From Bacillota bacterium (GTDB lineage Bacteria; Bacillota; Clostridia; Christensenellales; Aristaeellaceae), in the NCBI GenBank assembly GCA_030057655.1, contig JASGUQ010000011.1:1-33341 (forward strand): 33,341 nucleotides of DNA. Direction: 5' to 3'. Below the pieces are notes generated by a model that ran no database searches, was not told the origin of the DNA, and saw nothing but the letters and a program-made list of their open reading frames with translations. Each line of letters starts with the position of its first letter. Within the stretch, counting starts at the first letter, position 1. Positions 17,963 to 25,449 of the stretch are shown here, in pieces. The translations under genes were made by a program, and so were the position numbers.

Positions 17963-19041
17963 GCGCCGATTACACTCAAAAATCCAAAGAGATCACGGAG
18001 ATTCTGCTGGTCTGGTACCACAAAAACAAGCGGGTCTTTCCCTTTCGGGGCACCAGGGATCCCTACCGTGTCTGGCTGAGCGAGATCATGCTGCAGCAGA
18101 CGCGCACGGAGACTGCAGGCCCTTACTATGAGCGCTTTTTGGAGCGTTTTCCGGATGTGTTCGCTTTGGCCCGCGCTTCTGAGGAAGAAGTGCTCAAGGC
18201 CTGGGAGGGCTTGGGCTATTACACCCGCGCGCGCAACCTGCACAAGACCGCTAAACTGGTGGCCGGGATGGGAGGCATTTTTCCGGACACGGCGGAAGGC
18301 CTTCAGGCTCTGCCGGGTATCGGGCCCTACGCCGCTGCGGCCGTCGCGTCCATCGCCTTTGATGAGCCGGTGCCCGCCATGGACGGCAATCTTAACCGCG
18401 TCATCAGCCGCCTTTACCGCGTCAGCGAGGACGCCGGCAGCCCAAAAGGGAAGAAAATATTAAGAGAGCTTGGCTTCTCCCTGATGCCGCGAACCGGCGC
18501 GGGGGACATGAACCAGGCCCTCATGGACTTGGGCGCCACCATCTGCCTGCCCGGCACCCCGGAATGCGCCGCCTGCCCTTTGTCAGCGCTGTGCGACGCG
18601 AACTTGCTGGACGATCCCGTCAACTTCCCGGTGTTGAAGGCCAAGCCCCAGCCAAAACAGGTGCCTGTCGCCGTGGTCATTGCCCATCACGGGGGAAAGG
18701 TGCTGCTTCAAAAACGCAGGGAGGCGCTGCTGCGCGGGCTCTATGTCTTTGTTCTTAATGAGGGGGATGACAGCGAAACAGGCGCTCTTTCAGCCCTGTC
18801 AAAGCTTCATTTGACCGCGCAGAACATTAAGCAGGTATCTTCTGCCCGCCATGTCTTTACGCACAGGGTCTGGCAGATGCGGATCTATCTGGCGGAAGTT
18901 TCTGAACCTCGCATCACGGATGACCTGGTGCTGACGGATGAGAAGGCCCTGTCCGCTTTGCCGCTGCCCACCGCGATGGGAAAAGCCAGGGAACTCGCCA
19001 TGGCGTTTTTGCGTGGTGAAATGGATATCAGAGGTCTGTAA
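17959..19041 (+). CDS. mutY: Adenine DNA glycosylase MutY
   Basis: A 360-residue MutY, the base-excision repair enzyme that removes A mispaired with 8-oxoguanine. Key features: catalytic Glu42 in SEIMLQQT, the helix-hairpin-helix LPGIGPYAAAAV (about 118-129), catalytic Asp142 in MDGNLNRV, and the [4Fe-4S] ligands C196-x6-C203-x2-C206-x5-C212. The C-terminal NUDIX-like domain that reads 8-oxoG is present (about 225-355). The GTG at 17959 overlaps the stop of DUF3783 by 4 bases; no ATG fits better, and the ribosome binding site is weak, consistent with coupling. Confidence 0.96.
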   Translation: MSADYTQKSKEITEILLVWYHKNKRVFPFRGTRDPYRVWLSEIMLQQTRTETAGPYYERFLERFPDVFALARASEEEVLKAWEGLGYYTRARNLHKTAKLVAGMGGIFPDTAEGLQALPGIGPYAAAAVASIAFDEPVPAMDGNLNRVISRLYRVSEDAGSPKGKKILRELGFSLMPRTGAGDMNQALMDLGATICLPGTPECAACPLSALCDANLLDDPVNFPVLKAKPQPKQVPVAVVIAHHGGKVLLQKRREALLRGLYVFVLNEGDDSETGALSALSKLHLTAQNIKQVSSARHVFTHRVWQMRIYLAEVSEPRITDDLVLTDEKALSALPLPTAMGKARELAMAFLRGEMDIRGL

Positions 19042-19073
19042 CAATTGCTTTGATGATTGAAGGAGGTTTTGTG

Positions 19074-19613
19074 ATGAAGCGTTTTTTGGTTCTGCTATTG
19101 GCTGTCATTCTGGTCTTTGGCGCGCTGGGTTCGCTGGCGGAGGAGGAAGCGAACGCCGCGACTGCAGCGAAGCTGAGCGACATGGTGCGCGAGTTTCTGG
19201 AGCATTACAAGTACAAATACACCTACAACGACAGCAACAACAGCTACAGGCTTGAGTTTGAGCTTGACGGCGTGCTGCAATCCTGCGTGATCAAAATATA
19301 TGTGTATTACGACGCCATTGAGATCTTCACCATTCCCGATTTGACTGTTCCAGAGGAAAACCTGGAGAAACTGGCCGTTGCTGCCGCGCTGCTGAACGAT
19401 AAAATCTTCTATTCCCAGTTTGGCATCAGTTTTAAAAACAACTTTATTTACGCCCGCTCTGTTCAGCTGGTCAAGAGAACCCTGCCCGGCTTTGAGGAGC
19501 TGGATGTGATTTTCCACCAGCCCATGTTTGATCTGGAGCGCTATGGGGATGCTCTTTATGCTGTTTCCCAGGAAGGCGCCAATCCCCATGAGGAATTTGA
19601 GAAGATCAAATAA
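19074..19613 (+). CDS. Secreted small protein, possibly YbjN-like
   Basis: A 179-residue protein with a signal peptide (MKRFLVLLLAVILVFGALG, cleavage near SLAEE). The mature part has a helix (DMVREFLEHY) and then alternating strands with a pattern reminiscent of the YbjN/type III chaperone-like fold (LEFELDG, IYVYYDAIEIF, then a helix around EENLEKLAVAAALLNDKI). That resemblance is by eye and unproven. I chose the ATG at 19074 because AGGAGG lies 8 bases upstream; the earlier ATG at 19050 has no ribosome site and would precede the signal peptide with unneeded residues. It follows mutY by 32 bases and ends at a bidirectional terminator. Confidence 0.7.
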   Translation: MKRFLVLLLAVILVFGALGSLAEEEANAATAAKLSDMVREFLEHYKYKYTYNDSNNSYRLEFELDGVLQSCVIKIYVYYDAIEIFTIPDLTVPEENLEKLAVAAALLNDKIFYSQFGISFKNNFIYARSVQLVKRTLPGFEELDVIFHQPMFDLERYGDALYAVSQEGANPHEEFEKIK

Positions 19614-19628
19614 TCACTTCTTTGTATG

Positions 19629-19674
19629 AAAAAACCGTGCCCCCGGGATAAAGCCCCTGGGGCACAGCCTTTTT
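19629..19674. terminator. Bidirectional intrinsic terminator
   Basis: Stem GTGCCCC (19637-19643) with GGGGCAC (19659-19665), with extra GGG/CCC pairing inside. Five Ts (19670-19674) follow on the plus strand and six Ts (plus-strand A run 19629-19634) on the minus strand. It serves the convergent secreted-protein and dipeptidase genes. Confidence 0.85.
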
Positions 19675-19684
19675 ATGATGTTTT

Positions 19685-20584
19685 TTAGATCCGCTTGTAA
19701 TAGTTCAGAAAGCTTTCTCCGGCGATTGCCCTGATGCTCTCCTTCGTATATCCGCGTTTTCTCAGCCCGTCAAGCAGCCTGGGAAAATCGGATGGATCAT
19801 TCAAACCTTCCGGTTTTGAGGAGATGCCGTCAAAATCACTCCCGAACCCCACCTTGCCTTCCCCGCCCATCTGGTGCATGTGGTCGATGTGGTCGATCAC
19901 CGTGTCAATGGTGCAGGGTTCGTCCCAATCTGTCAGAAAACTGGGATAGAAATTGACACCCACATACCCGCCCTGACGGAACAGTTCCTTCAGCTGATCA
20001 TCCTTCAGGTTGCGCGGATGCCCGCACAGCGCGTGACAGCAGGAGTGGCTGGCCAAAGGAGGCGCGTCAGTCCGGTTTAAGATGTCATAAAACCCTGGGA
20101 TGTTCAGGTGGGACACGTCAACAGCGATCTTCAGGCGCTGCATTTCACGCACCATCTTCAGCCCCAGCGGCTTCAACCCGTCTGTCTGGTTGATGACCGC
20201 CGGCGTTGCCAGCAGGTTTTCATGATTCCAGGTCACCGCGGCCATCCTTACGCCCAGTTCGCGGAAGGCCGTGATGCCGGCGATGTCCGTTCCAAACACC
20301 TCGCTGCCTTCAACCGACAGCATGAAGCGGGTCTCGCCCGCCTTTGCGGTTTGGGGATCGTCGGTCTTGACCCAGCCCGTTTGAATCAGGCTGTCCATGG
20401 CCTGAAGCATCCTGCCCACATGCGCCTTGACCATTTGGGGTTTGTTGTCCATGCCCACAAACAGCGCCAGCACCTGCAGGCTGACCCCGCCTTTTTTCAG
20501 CCTCTCAAGGCTTAAGTCGTATGGCCCCTCATGCTTTTCAGCCATGCGGAACAGGGTGTCCGCATGCGCGTCGCACAGGATCAT
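19685..20584 (-). CDS. Membrane dipeptidase (peptidase M19 family)
   Basis: A 299-residue zinc dipeptidase of the renal dipeptidase (M19) family, which cleaves dipeptides, including ones with a D-residue at the second position. Visible metal-site segments are DAHADT (His7, Asp9), SVEGSEV with the bridging Glu, VDVSHLN, and [14 protein letters not shown] with the C-terminal His; GFGSDFDGI is also conserved. No signal peptide is seen, so the enzyme is cytoplasmic. The ATG at 20584 overlaps the stop codon of the GH130 gene as ATGA, so the pair is translationally coupled. Dipeptide specificity is unknown. Confidence 0.92.
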   Translation of the reverse strand: MILCDAHADTLFRMAEKHEGPYDLSLERLKKGGVSLQVLALFVGMDNKPQMVKAHVGRMLQAMDSLIQTGWVKTDDPQTAKAGETRFMLSVEGSEVFGTDIAGITAFRELGVRMAAVTWNHENLLATPAVINQTDGLKPLGLKMVREMQRLKIAVDVSHLNIPGFYDILNRTDAPPLASHSCCHALCGHPRNLKDDQLKELFRQGGYVGVNFYPSFLTDWDEPCTIDTVIDHIDHMHQMGGEGKVGFGSDFDGISSKPEGLNDPSDFPRLLDGLRKRGYTKESIRAIAGESFLNYYKRI

Positions 20585-21564
20585 TCCAGATCCATCGGAT
20601 GCGCCTTGATGTAGTCAAGCACCTCGTCCACCGTTGTAAAGCAAAGCCCGGTCACCGTGTCCGCGCAGCCATAGTAGATGGCGATGCGGCCTGTGTCAGC
20701 GTCTGTCAGCGCCGCGCAGGGGAAGGTCACGCCCGGGACGTCCCCGGCCAGTTCATAAAGCGTCTCCGGCCCCAGCAGGTACCAGTTGCCGCGCACCTTC
20801 ACCTTCCAGGGCTCGTCAATGTCCAGAAGCGCCGCGCCAAAGCGGTACACATAGCCGTTGCAGGTGGTGATGACGCCGTGATAGATCATCAGCCAGCCTT
20901 CATCGGTCTCAATCGGGGTCGGGCCCGCGCCCACCTTGGTGGACTGCCAGCCGCCGGCTGTGCCAAAGACATGGCGGTGTTTGCCCCAGTACACCAAATC
21001 CTTGCTCTGGCTGACAAAGATATCGCCAAAGGCGGTGTGCCCGGTGTCGGAGGGACGGGAAAGCATCATGTAGTGGCCGTTGATCTTCCGGGGAAACAAA
21101 ACCCCGTTGCGGTTGTAGGGCAGGAAAGCGTTTTCAAGCTGATGAAAGGTCTTGAAGTCCTCTGTCCAGCCAAGGCCGATGGTGGGGCCGTGGTAGCCGT
21201 TGCACCAGACCACATAGTACTTGTCCTCAACCTCGCAGACCCTCGCGTCATAGCGATATTCAAAGCGGGTCACTTCCTCCTCGCCCTCAAACACCAGCGG
21301 CTCGTGGTTGATCTTCCAGTTGATCCCGTCGTCTGAGAACCCGGCGAAAATATTCATTTCCACGCCCTTGTTGTCGCAGCGGAAGACGCCCGCGAACTTG
21401 CCGTTAAAGGGCACCGCGGCGGAATTGAACACGCTGTTGCTGGACGGGATCGCGTTGCGGGGGATGATGGGGTTTTTGCTGTAGCGCCAAACCGGGGTCG
21501 TGCAGCCTTCGGGTTTGTTCTCCCAGGGGATGTTGGGCAGGGATTTTCCGATGATCTTCGCCAT
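20581..21564 (-). CDS. GH130-family glycoside phosphorylase
   Basis: A 327-residue five-bladed beta-propeller enzyme of GH130, a family of inverting phosphorylases acting on beta-mannosides (for example mannosyl-glucose or mannooligosaccharides) with some hydrolases. The segment RYDARV with Asp106 corresponds to the catalytic EDPR-type motif. Other family stretches are [31 protein letters not shown] and [19 protein letters not shown]. No mannose epimerase, transporter or signal peptide is nearby, so it works on an internal substrate. The ATG at 21564 has GGAGGAG upstream. It precedes and overlaps the dipeptidase gene, an unusual partnership. Subfamily and exact substrate cannot be assigned by eye. 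Confidence 0.88.
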   Translation of the reverse strand: MAKIIGKSLPNIPWENKPEGCTTPVWRYSKNPIIPRNAIPSSNSVFNSAAVPFNGKFAGVFRCDNKGVEMNIFAGFSDDGINWKINHEPLVFEGEEEVTRFEYRYDARVCEVEDKYYVVWCNGYHGPTIGLGWTEDFKTFHQLENAFLPYNRNGVLFPRKINGHYMMLSRPSDTGHTAFGDIFVSQSKDLVYWGKHRHVFGTAGGWQSTKVGAGPTPIETDEGWLMIYHGVITTCNGYVYRFGAALLDIDEPWKVKVRGNWYLLGPETLYELAGDVPGVTFPCAALTDADTGRIAIYYGCADTVTGLCFTTVDEVLDYIKAHPMDLE

Positions 21565-21595
21565 TTTCTCCTCCAGATATTTTATGTATTTACTA

Positions 21596-21757
21596 ATACC
21601 GAACGAATGAATAAATGCACCGATGGGCTGAGGGATTTTGATGGCTCCGCTAAACCGAAAGAACGAGGCGTAGTCGCCAGCCTACGCTGAGTGAGTGCGG
21701 CAACGCGGAGGCGCAAAAGAACCAGCTCATCAAAGCATTTATGATGGAGTTTGGTAT
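21596..21757. repeat. Palindromic MITE-like element, copy 2 (162 bp, inverted relative to copy 1)
   Basis: The reverse complement of this segment matches copy 1 along its whole length (about 90% by eye). Ends are ATACCGAAC (left) and, on the other strand, ATACCAAAC (right). It lies 31 bases upstream of the GH130 start codon and may lie in, or supply part of, that gene's promoter region; a TAAAAT box lies between the element and the gene. Confidence 0.85.
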
Positions 21758-21764
21758 AACAACA

Positions 21765-21798
21765 AAAAGCCTGTCGTCGTGTTTTAAATCAACCAGGC
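21765..21798 (-). terminator. Weak terminator-like hairpin after the HPr-like gene
   Basis: On the minus strand GCCTG and CAGGC (5 bp, 20-base loop) are followed by five Ts. It lies about 24 bases after the stop of the HPr-like gene. Confidence 0.4.
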
Positions 21799-21821
21799 AG
21801 ACTTTTTTGAGCCGGACAAAA

Positions 21822-22055
21822 TCAGATGACGAAAGCCTTCAACTCGTCCAGCAGGTCATCACAGTTGTCCGCGTACACTTCAAGCGTGATGGGCTTGCTC
21901 AGATCCAGGGAGAAGATGCCGAGGATGGACTTGGCGTCCACCACATGGCGTCCGGCACGCAGGTCCATGTCATAATCGTAGCGGTTGGCCACGTTGACAA
22001 AGGTCTTTACTTCCTCAGCAAAACTGAGTTTGATCGGGATTGATTTCATTTTCAC
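21822..22055 (-). CDS. HPr-like protein lacking the phosphoryl-accepting histidine
   Basis: A 77-residue protein with the HPr (PTS phosphocarrier) fold. The C-terminal two thirds match well: NRYDYDMDL aligns with the SKYDADVNL region, AKSILGIFSL with the LKSIMGVMSL region, and ITLEVYADNCDD with the following strand. Aligned to Bacillus HPr, the position of His15 is Phe12 and Arg17 is Glu14, so it cannot carry PTS phosphate at that site. The regulatory Ser46 is kept as Ser43. This is the situation of the catabolite-repression paralogue Crh, where His15 is Gln. GGAGG lies 9 bases upstream of the ATG, and the gene has a near-consensus promoter. Confidence 0.85.
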   Translation of the reverse strand: MKMKSIPIKLSFAEEVKTFVNVANRYDYDMDLRAGRHVVDAKSILGIFSLDLSKPITLEVYADNCDDLLDELKAFVI

Positions 22056-22078
22056 TTACCTCCAGTTAATCCGACAAT

Positions 22079-22107
22079 AGTATACATGATAATTTGTGAT
22101 GAAACAA
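22079..22107 (-). promoter_or_regulatory. Sigma-A promoter of the HPr-like gene
   Basis: On the minus strand TTGTTT (22107-22102) and TATACT (22084-22079) are separated by 17 bases, about 24 bases before the start codon at 22055. Confidence 0.7.
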
Positions 22108-22165
22108 TGTTTTTTTGTTTCAACTGGCGGGTAGAAGAAGAATTCACCGGTAGACCTGCTTTGGA

Positions 22166-23614
22166 TCAGGGCAGTTCCCTGATCGCGCTGTCAAGCCGCT
22201 TCATGGTCTCTTCCCGCCCCAAAAGGTAGGCGATCTCAATCGCGCCGCCGGGTGTTGACAAAAGCCCGGACAAGGCGATGCGCAGCGGCCAAAGCACGGT
22301 ACCGTTCTTCAGCCCGGCTTCCTTGATGCCGCCAATCAGCGCCTGGTGGATGTTTTCCTCGGTCCAGTTGTCAACTGCCAGTAGCAGGTTTTTTGATAAA
22401 TTCAAAGCCGGTCCGGCGCTTTCCAGGCTGCTCTTCTGCTTCTTGTTTTCATAAAGCGCGGTGTCAAACTCCGGCCTTTCCTTTAGAAAACTGATCATTT
22501 CAGGAATGCGGTTAAAAACCTCCGTGCGTCCCTGCATCAGTTCGGCCAGCCTGTGATAGTCGATCTCAAGCCCGGACAGCGCTTCGTTAAACCAGGGGGT
22601 CGCCATCTTAAGGTATTTTTCAGGCGGCAGCCTGCGGATGTATTCCGCGTTAAACCAGGTCAGTTTGCTGATGTCAAAGATGGCCGGGGACTTGGACAGG
22701 CCTTCCACGCTGAAAGCCTCAATCAGCTCGTCCATGGTGAAGAACTCCCGCTCATCGCCCGGGTTCCAGCCCACCAGCGCCAGGTAGTTGATCAGCGCTT
22801 CCGTCAGATAACCTTTTTTGATGAAATCACTGTAATAGGCGTCGCCGTCGCGCTTGGACAGCTTGTTTTTGCTGTCGCGCATCACGGTCGGCAGATGGAT
22901 GTACTCCGGCACCGGCCAATCCAGCGCTTTATAAAGCAGGTTGTACTTGGGGGTGGAGGAAAGGTATTCCATCCCGCGGATCACATGGGTGATGCCCATC
23001 AGGTGGTCGTCGATCACATTGGCGAAATTGTAGGTGGGCATGCCGTCCGCCTTGATCAGCACCATGTCGTCCAGCGTCTCATTGGGGGCGGAGATGTGGC
23101 CGTAGACCAGGTCGTCAAAATCGCTCTCGCCCTCAGTCGGGGTGTTCTGCCTGACGACATAGGGCATGCCGCTGTCAAGTTTGGCATTGATCTCGTCCTG
23201 GCTTAAATGCAGGCAATGCTTGTCATATTTCCAGGTCTCGCCCCTCTTCTCCGCGGCTTCGCGGCGCTCCTGTAGCTCATCCTTGGTGCAGAAGCAGTAG
23301 TAGGCGTGCCCCTTCCTGATCAGCTCCTTGGCATAGGGCAGGTAGGTGTCCTTCCTTTCGGACTGGACATAGGGGGCCACAGGCCCGCCAATATCAGGCC
23401 CCTCATCCCAGAGGATGCCGCAGCCCTTCAGCGTGTCATAGATCACCTCGACCGCGCCCTCAACATACCGGTCCTGGTCGGTGTCCTCGATCCTCAGGAT
23501 GAACTTGCCCTTGTTTTTCTTTGTGAACAGGTAGCAGTAAAGCGCCGTGCGCAGCCCGCCCAAATGCATAAATCCGGTGGGGGAGGGGGCAAATCTTGTG
23601 CGTACTTGGGTCAT
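22166..23614 (-). CDS. gltX: Glutamyl-tRNA synthetase
   Basis: A 482-residue class I aminoacyl-tRNA synthetase that charges tRNA-Glu. The HIGH-type signature is HLGG (residues 17-20) within APSPTGFMHLGG, and the KMSKS-type signature is KLSKRDG near residue 250. The anticodon-binding C-terminal half is present and length is typical for bacteria. The ATG at 23614 has AAGGAAA upstream. It follows glnS by 17 bases, so the two are in one operon. Because a separate GlnRS exists, this enzyme may be a discriminating GluRS, but that is not visible in the motifs. Confidence 0.97.
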   Translation of the reverse strand: MTQVRTRFAPSPTGFMHLGGLRTALYCYLFTKKNKGKFILRIEDTDQDRYVEGAVEVIYDTLKGCGILWDEGPDIGGPVAPYVQSERKDTYLPYAKELIRKGHAYYCFCTKDELQERREAAEKRGETWKYDKHCLHLSQDEINAKLDSGMPYVVRQNTPTEGESDFDDLVYGHISAPNETLDDMVLIKADGMPTYNFANVIDDHLMGITHVIRGMEYLSSTPKYNLLYKALDWPVPEYIHLPTVMRDSKNKLSKRDGDAYYSDFIKKGYLTEALINYLALVGWNPGDEREFFTMDELIEAFSVEGLSKSPAIFDISKLTWFNAEYIRRLPPEKYLKMATPWFNEALSGLEIDYHRLAELMQGRTEVFNRIPEMISFLKERPEFDTALYENKKQKSSLESAGPALNLSKNLLLAVDNWTEENIHQALIGGIKEAGLKNGTVLWPLRIALSGLLSTPGGAIEIAYLLGREETMKRLDSAIRELP

Positions 23615-23631
23615 TTTCTTTTCCTTATCTG

Positions 23632-25335
23632 TCAGTTGCCCGGCCTGTAGCTGTCTTTCAGGTTGACAACCAGGTTAAACACCGGCATTTCGTCCGTAGA
23701 GTCTTGGTCCTTGCAGAAATAACCATTGCGCAGGAACTGGAAGGTGTCCCCGACCTGGCTGTCCTTCAGGCTGGGTTCCATCAGCCCGTGAACCACTTTC
23801 AAGCTGTTCGGGTTCAGCCTGGAGATAAAGTCCTTCTTGTCCGTGTCGTCATCAATGTCGTCTTCCGCTGCCAGAAGCGGCTCATACAGCCTTCCCTCAA
23901 AGGGCAGCGCAGTCTCCGCGTTCACCCAGTGCAGGGTGCCCTTCACCCTGCGGTTGGCGCCCTCGCTGCCGGAGCGGCTGTCAAGATCCACCGAGCAGAC
24001 CAGGTGATCGATGCTGCCGTCCTCATTCTTGACGACATCCTCGCACTTGATGATGTAAGCGCCTTTCAGGCGCACCTCGCCGCCCGGCTTCAAACGGAAG
24101 AACTTGCGCGGGGGATCCTCCATGAAGTCTTCCTGCTCGATGTAGATGGTGTGCCCCATCGTTACCGTGCGCGTGCCAAACTCCGGGTGGTCTGGGTGGT
24201 TCTCCTGAACCAGTTCGTCTGTCTTACCTTCTTCCCAGTTGGAGAACACAACCTTCAGCGGGTTCAACACCGCCATCACGCGCGGGGCTTTGCTGCCCAG
24301 GTCGTTGCGCACGCAGAACTCAAGCAGGCCAAAATCCACAACGCTGTCGGCCTTGGCCAGGCCCACGCGATCAATAAAGTCCCGGATGGCTTCCTTTGTG
24401 TAGCCCCTGCGGCGCATGGCGATAAGGGTGGGCATCCTGGGGTCGTCCCAGCCGGACACATAGCCTTCCTCCACCAGCCTGCGCAGGTGGCGTTTGCTCA
24501 TCACGGTCTGGGTCAGGTTCAGCCTCGCGAACTCGATTTGCCTGGGGCCATAGGTTGTGTAGCCGAACTTGTCCTTGTGCGGCTCCCTGAACCCGGCGTT
24601 TTCAACCACCCAGTCATACAGCGGACGATGGTCCTCATACTCAAGCGAGCACAGGCTGTGGGTGATGCCCTCAATCGCGTCGCCCAGGGGATGGGAGAAG
24701 TCATACATCGGATAGATGCACCAGTCATTTCCGGTGCGGTGGTGCTCCAGGTACAAAATCCTGTACATCACCGGGTCCCTCATGTTGATGTTGGGGGAAG
24801 CCATGTCGATCTTCGCGCGCAGCACATAGCTGCCTTCCTCAAACTTTCCTTCCCGCATCTGCTTGAACAGTTCCAGGCTTTCCTCAACCGGCCTGTCCCT
24901 GTGCGGGCTGTTTCTTCCAGGCTCCGTCAGGGTGCCGCGGTATTCGCGCATCTCCTCCTGGCTCAATTCATCCACATAGGCCAGCCCGCGCTTGATAAAA
25001 TCAACCGCGTACTCATAGCACTGCTCATAATAATCGCTCGCGAAATACAGCCCGCCGTTCCAGTCAAAGCCCAGCCAGCGGATGTCATCCATGATGCCGT
25101 CCACATACTCGGCCTCTTCCTTGGCAGGGTTGGTATCGTCAAAGCGCAGGTTGCACAGCCCGTTAAAGCGTTCCGCGGTCACAAAGTCCGCCATCATCGC
25201 TTTGCAATGCCCAATGTGCAGGTACCCGTTGGGTTCCGGCGGGAAGCGGGTGTGCACCCTTTCCGCGAATCCCTCCTTCAGATCCTGCTCGATCGCGTCC
25301 CAAATAAAATTGGACTTGGCGTTTTCTAAACTCAT
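23632..25335 (-). CDS. glnS: Glutaminyl-tRNA synthetase
   Basis: A 567-residue class I synthetase that charges tRNA-Gln directly. Signatures: HIGH (residues 40-43) inside PPEPNGYLHIGHCKA and MSKRHL near residue 277. FDDTNPAKE and CIYPMYDFSHPLGDAIE are typical of GlnRS rather than GluRS. The C-terminal beta-barrel anticodon domains are present. GlnRS is not universal in Bacillota, many of which use GluRS plus GatCAB instead, so its presence and adjacency to gltX are notable. The ATG at 25335 has GAAGGGTGG upstream. A promoter lies at 25366-25394. Confidence 0.97.
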   Translation of the reverse strand: MSLENAKSNFIWDAIEQDLKEGFAERVHTRFPPEPNGYLHIGHCKAMMADFVTAERFNGLCNLRFDDTNPAKEEAEYVDGIMDDIRWLGFDWNGGLYFASDYYEQCYEYAVDFIKRGLAYVDELSQEEMREYRGTLTEPGRNSPHRDRPVEESLELFKQMREGKFEEGSYVLRAKIDMASPNINMRDPVMYRILYLEHHRTGNDWCIYPMYDFSHPLGDAIEGITHSLCSLEYEDHRPLYDWVVENAGFREPHKDKFGYTTYGPRQIEFARLNLTQTVMSKRHLRRLVEEGYVSGWDDPRMPTLIAMRRRGYTKEAIRDFIDRVGLAKADSVVDFGLLEFCVRNDLGSKAPRVMAVLNPLKVVFSNWEEGKTDELVQENHPDHPEFGTRTVTMGHTIYIEQEDFMEDPPRKFFRLKPGGEVRLKGAYIIKCEDVVKNEDGSIDHLVCSVDLDSRSGSEGANRRVKGTLHWVNAETALPFEGRLYEPLLAAEDDIDDDTDKKDFISRLNPNSLKVVHGLMEPSLKDSQVGDTFQFLRNGYFCKDQDSTDEMPVFNLVVNLKDSYRPGN

Positions 25336-25365
25336 TCTAAGACCACCCTTCGTCTAATGTTCCTC

Positions 25366-25394
25366 ATTATACATAGTTAAGCAAACCCGGGCAA
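25366..25394 (-). promoter_or_regulatory. Sigma-A promoter of glnS-gltX
   Basis: On the minus strand TTGCCC (25394-25389) and TATAAT (25371-25366) are separated by 17 bases. The predicted leader is only about 25 bases long, too short for a T-box. Confidence 0.7.
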
Positions 25395-25449
25395 GGCGAA
25401 ACACAGGAAAGCGCCTGATGATTGCCTGGGCATTCTGGTTCTGTATTCT

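Noticed and set aside
25336-25449. A T-box leader in front of glnS-gltX.
   Set aside because: The predicted transcript leader is only about 25 bases, and no T-box sequence or antiterminator hairpin was seen.
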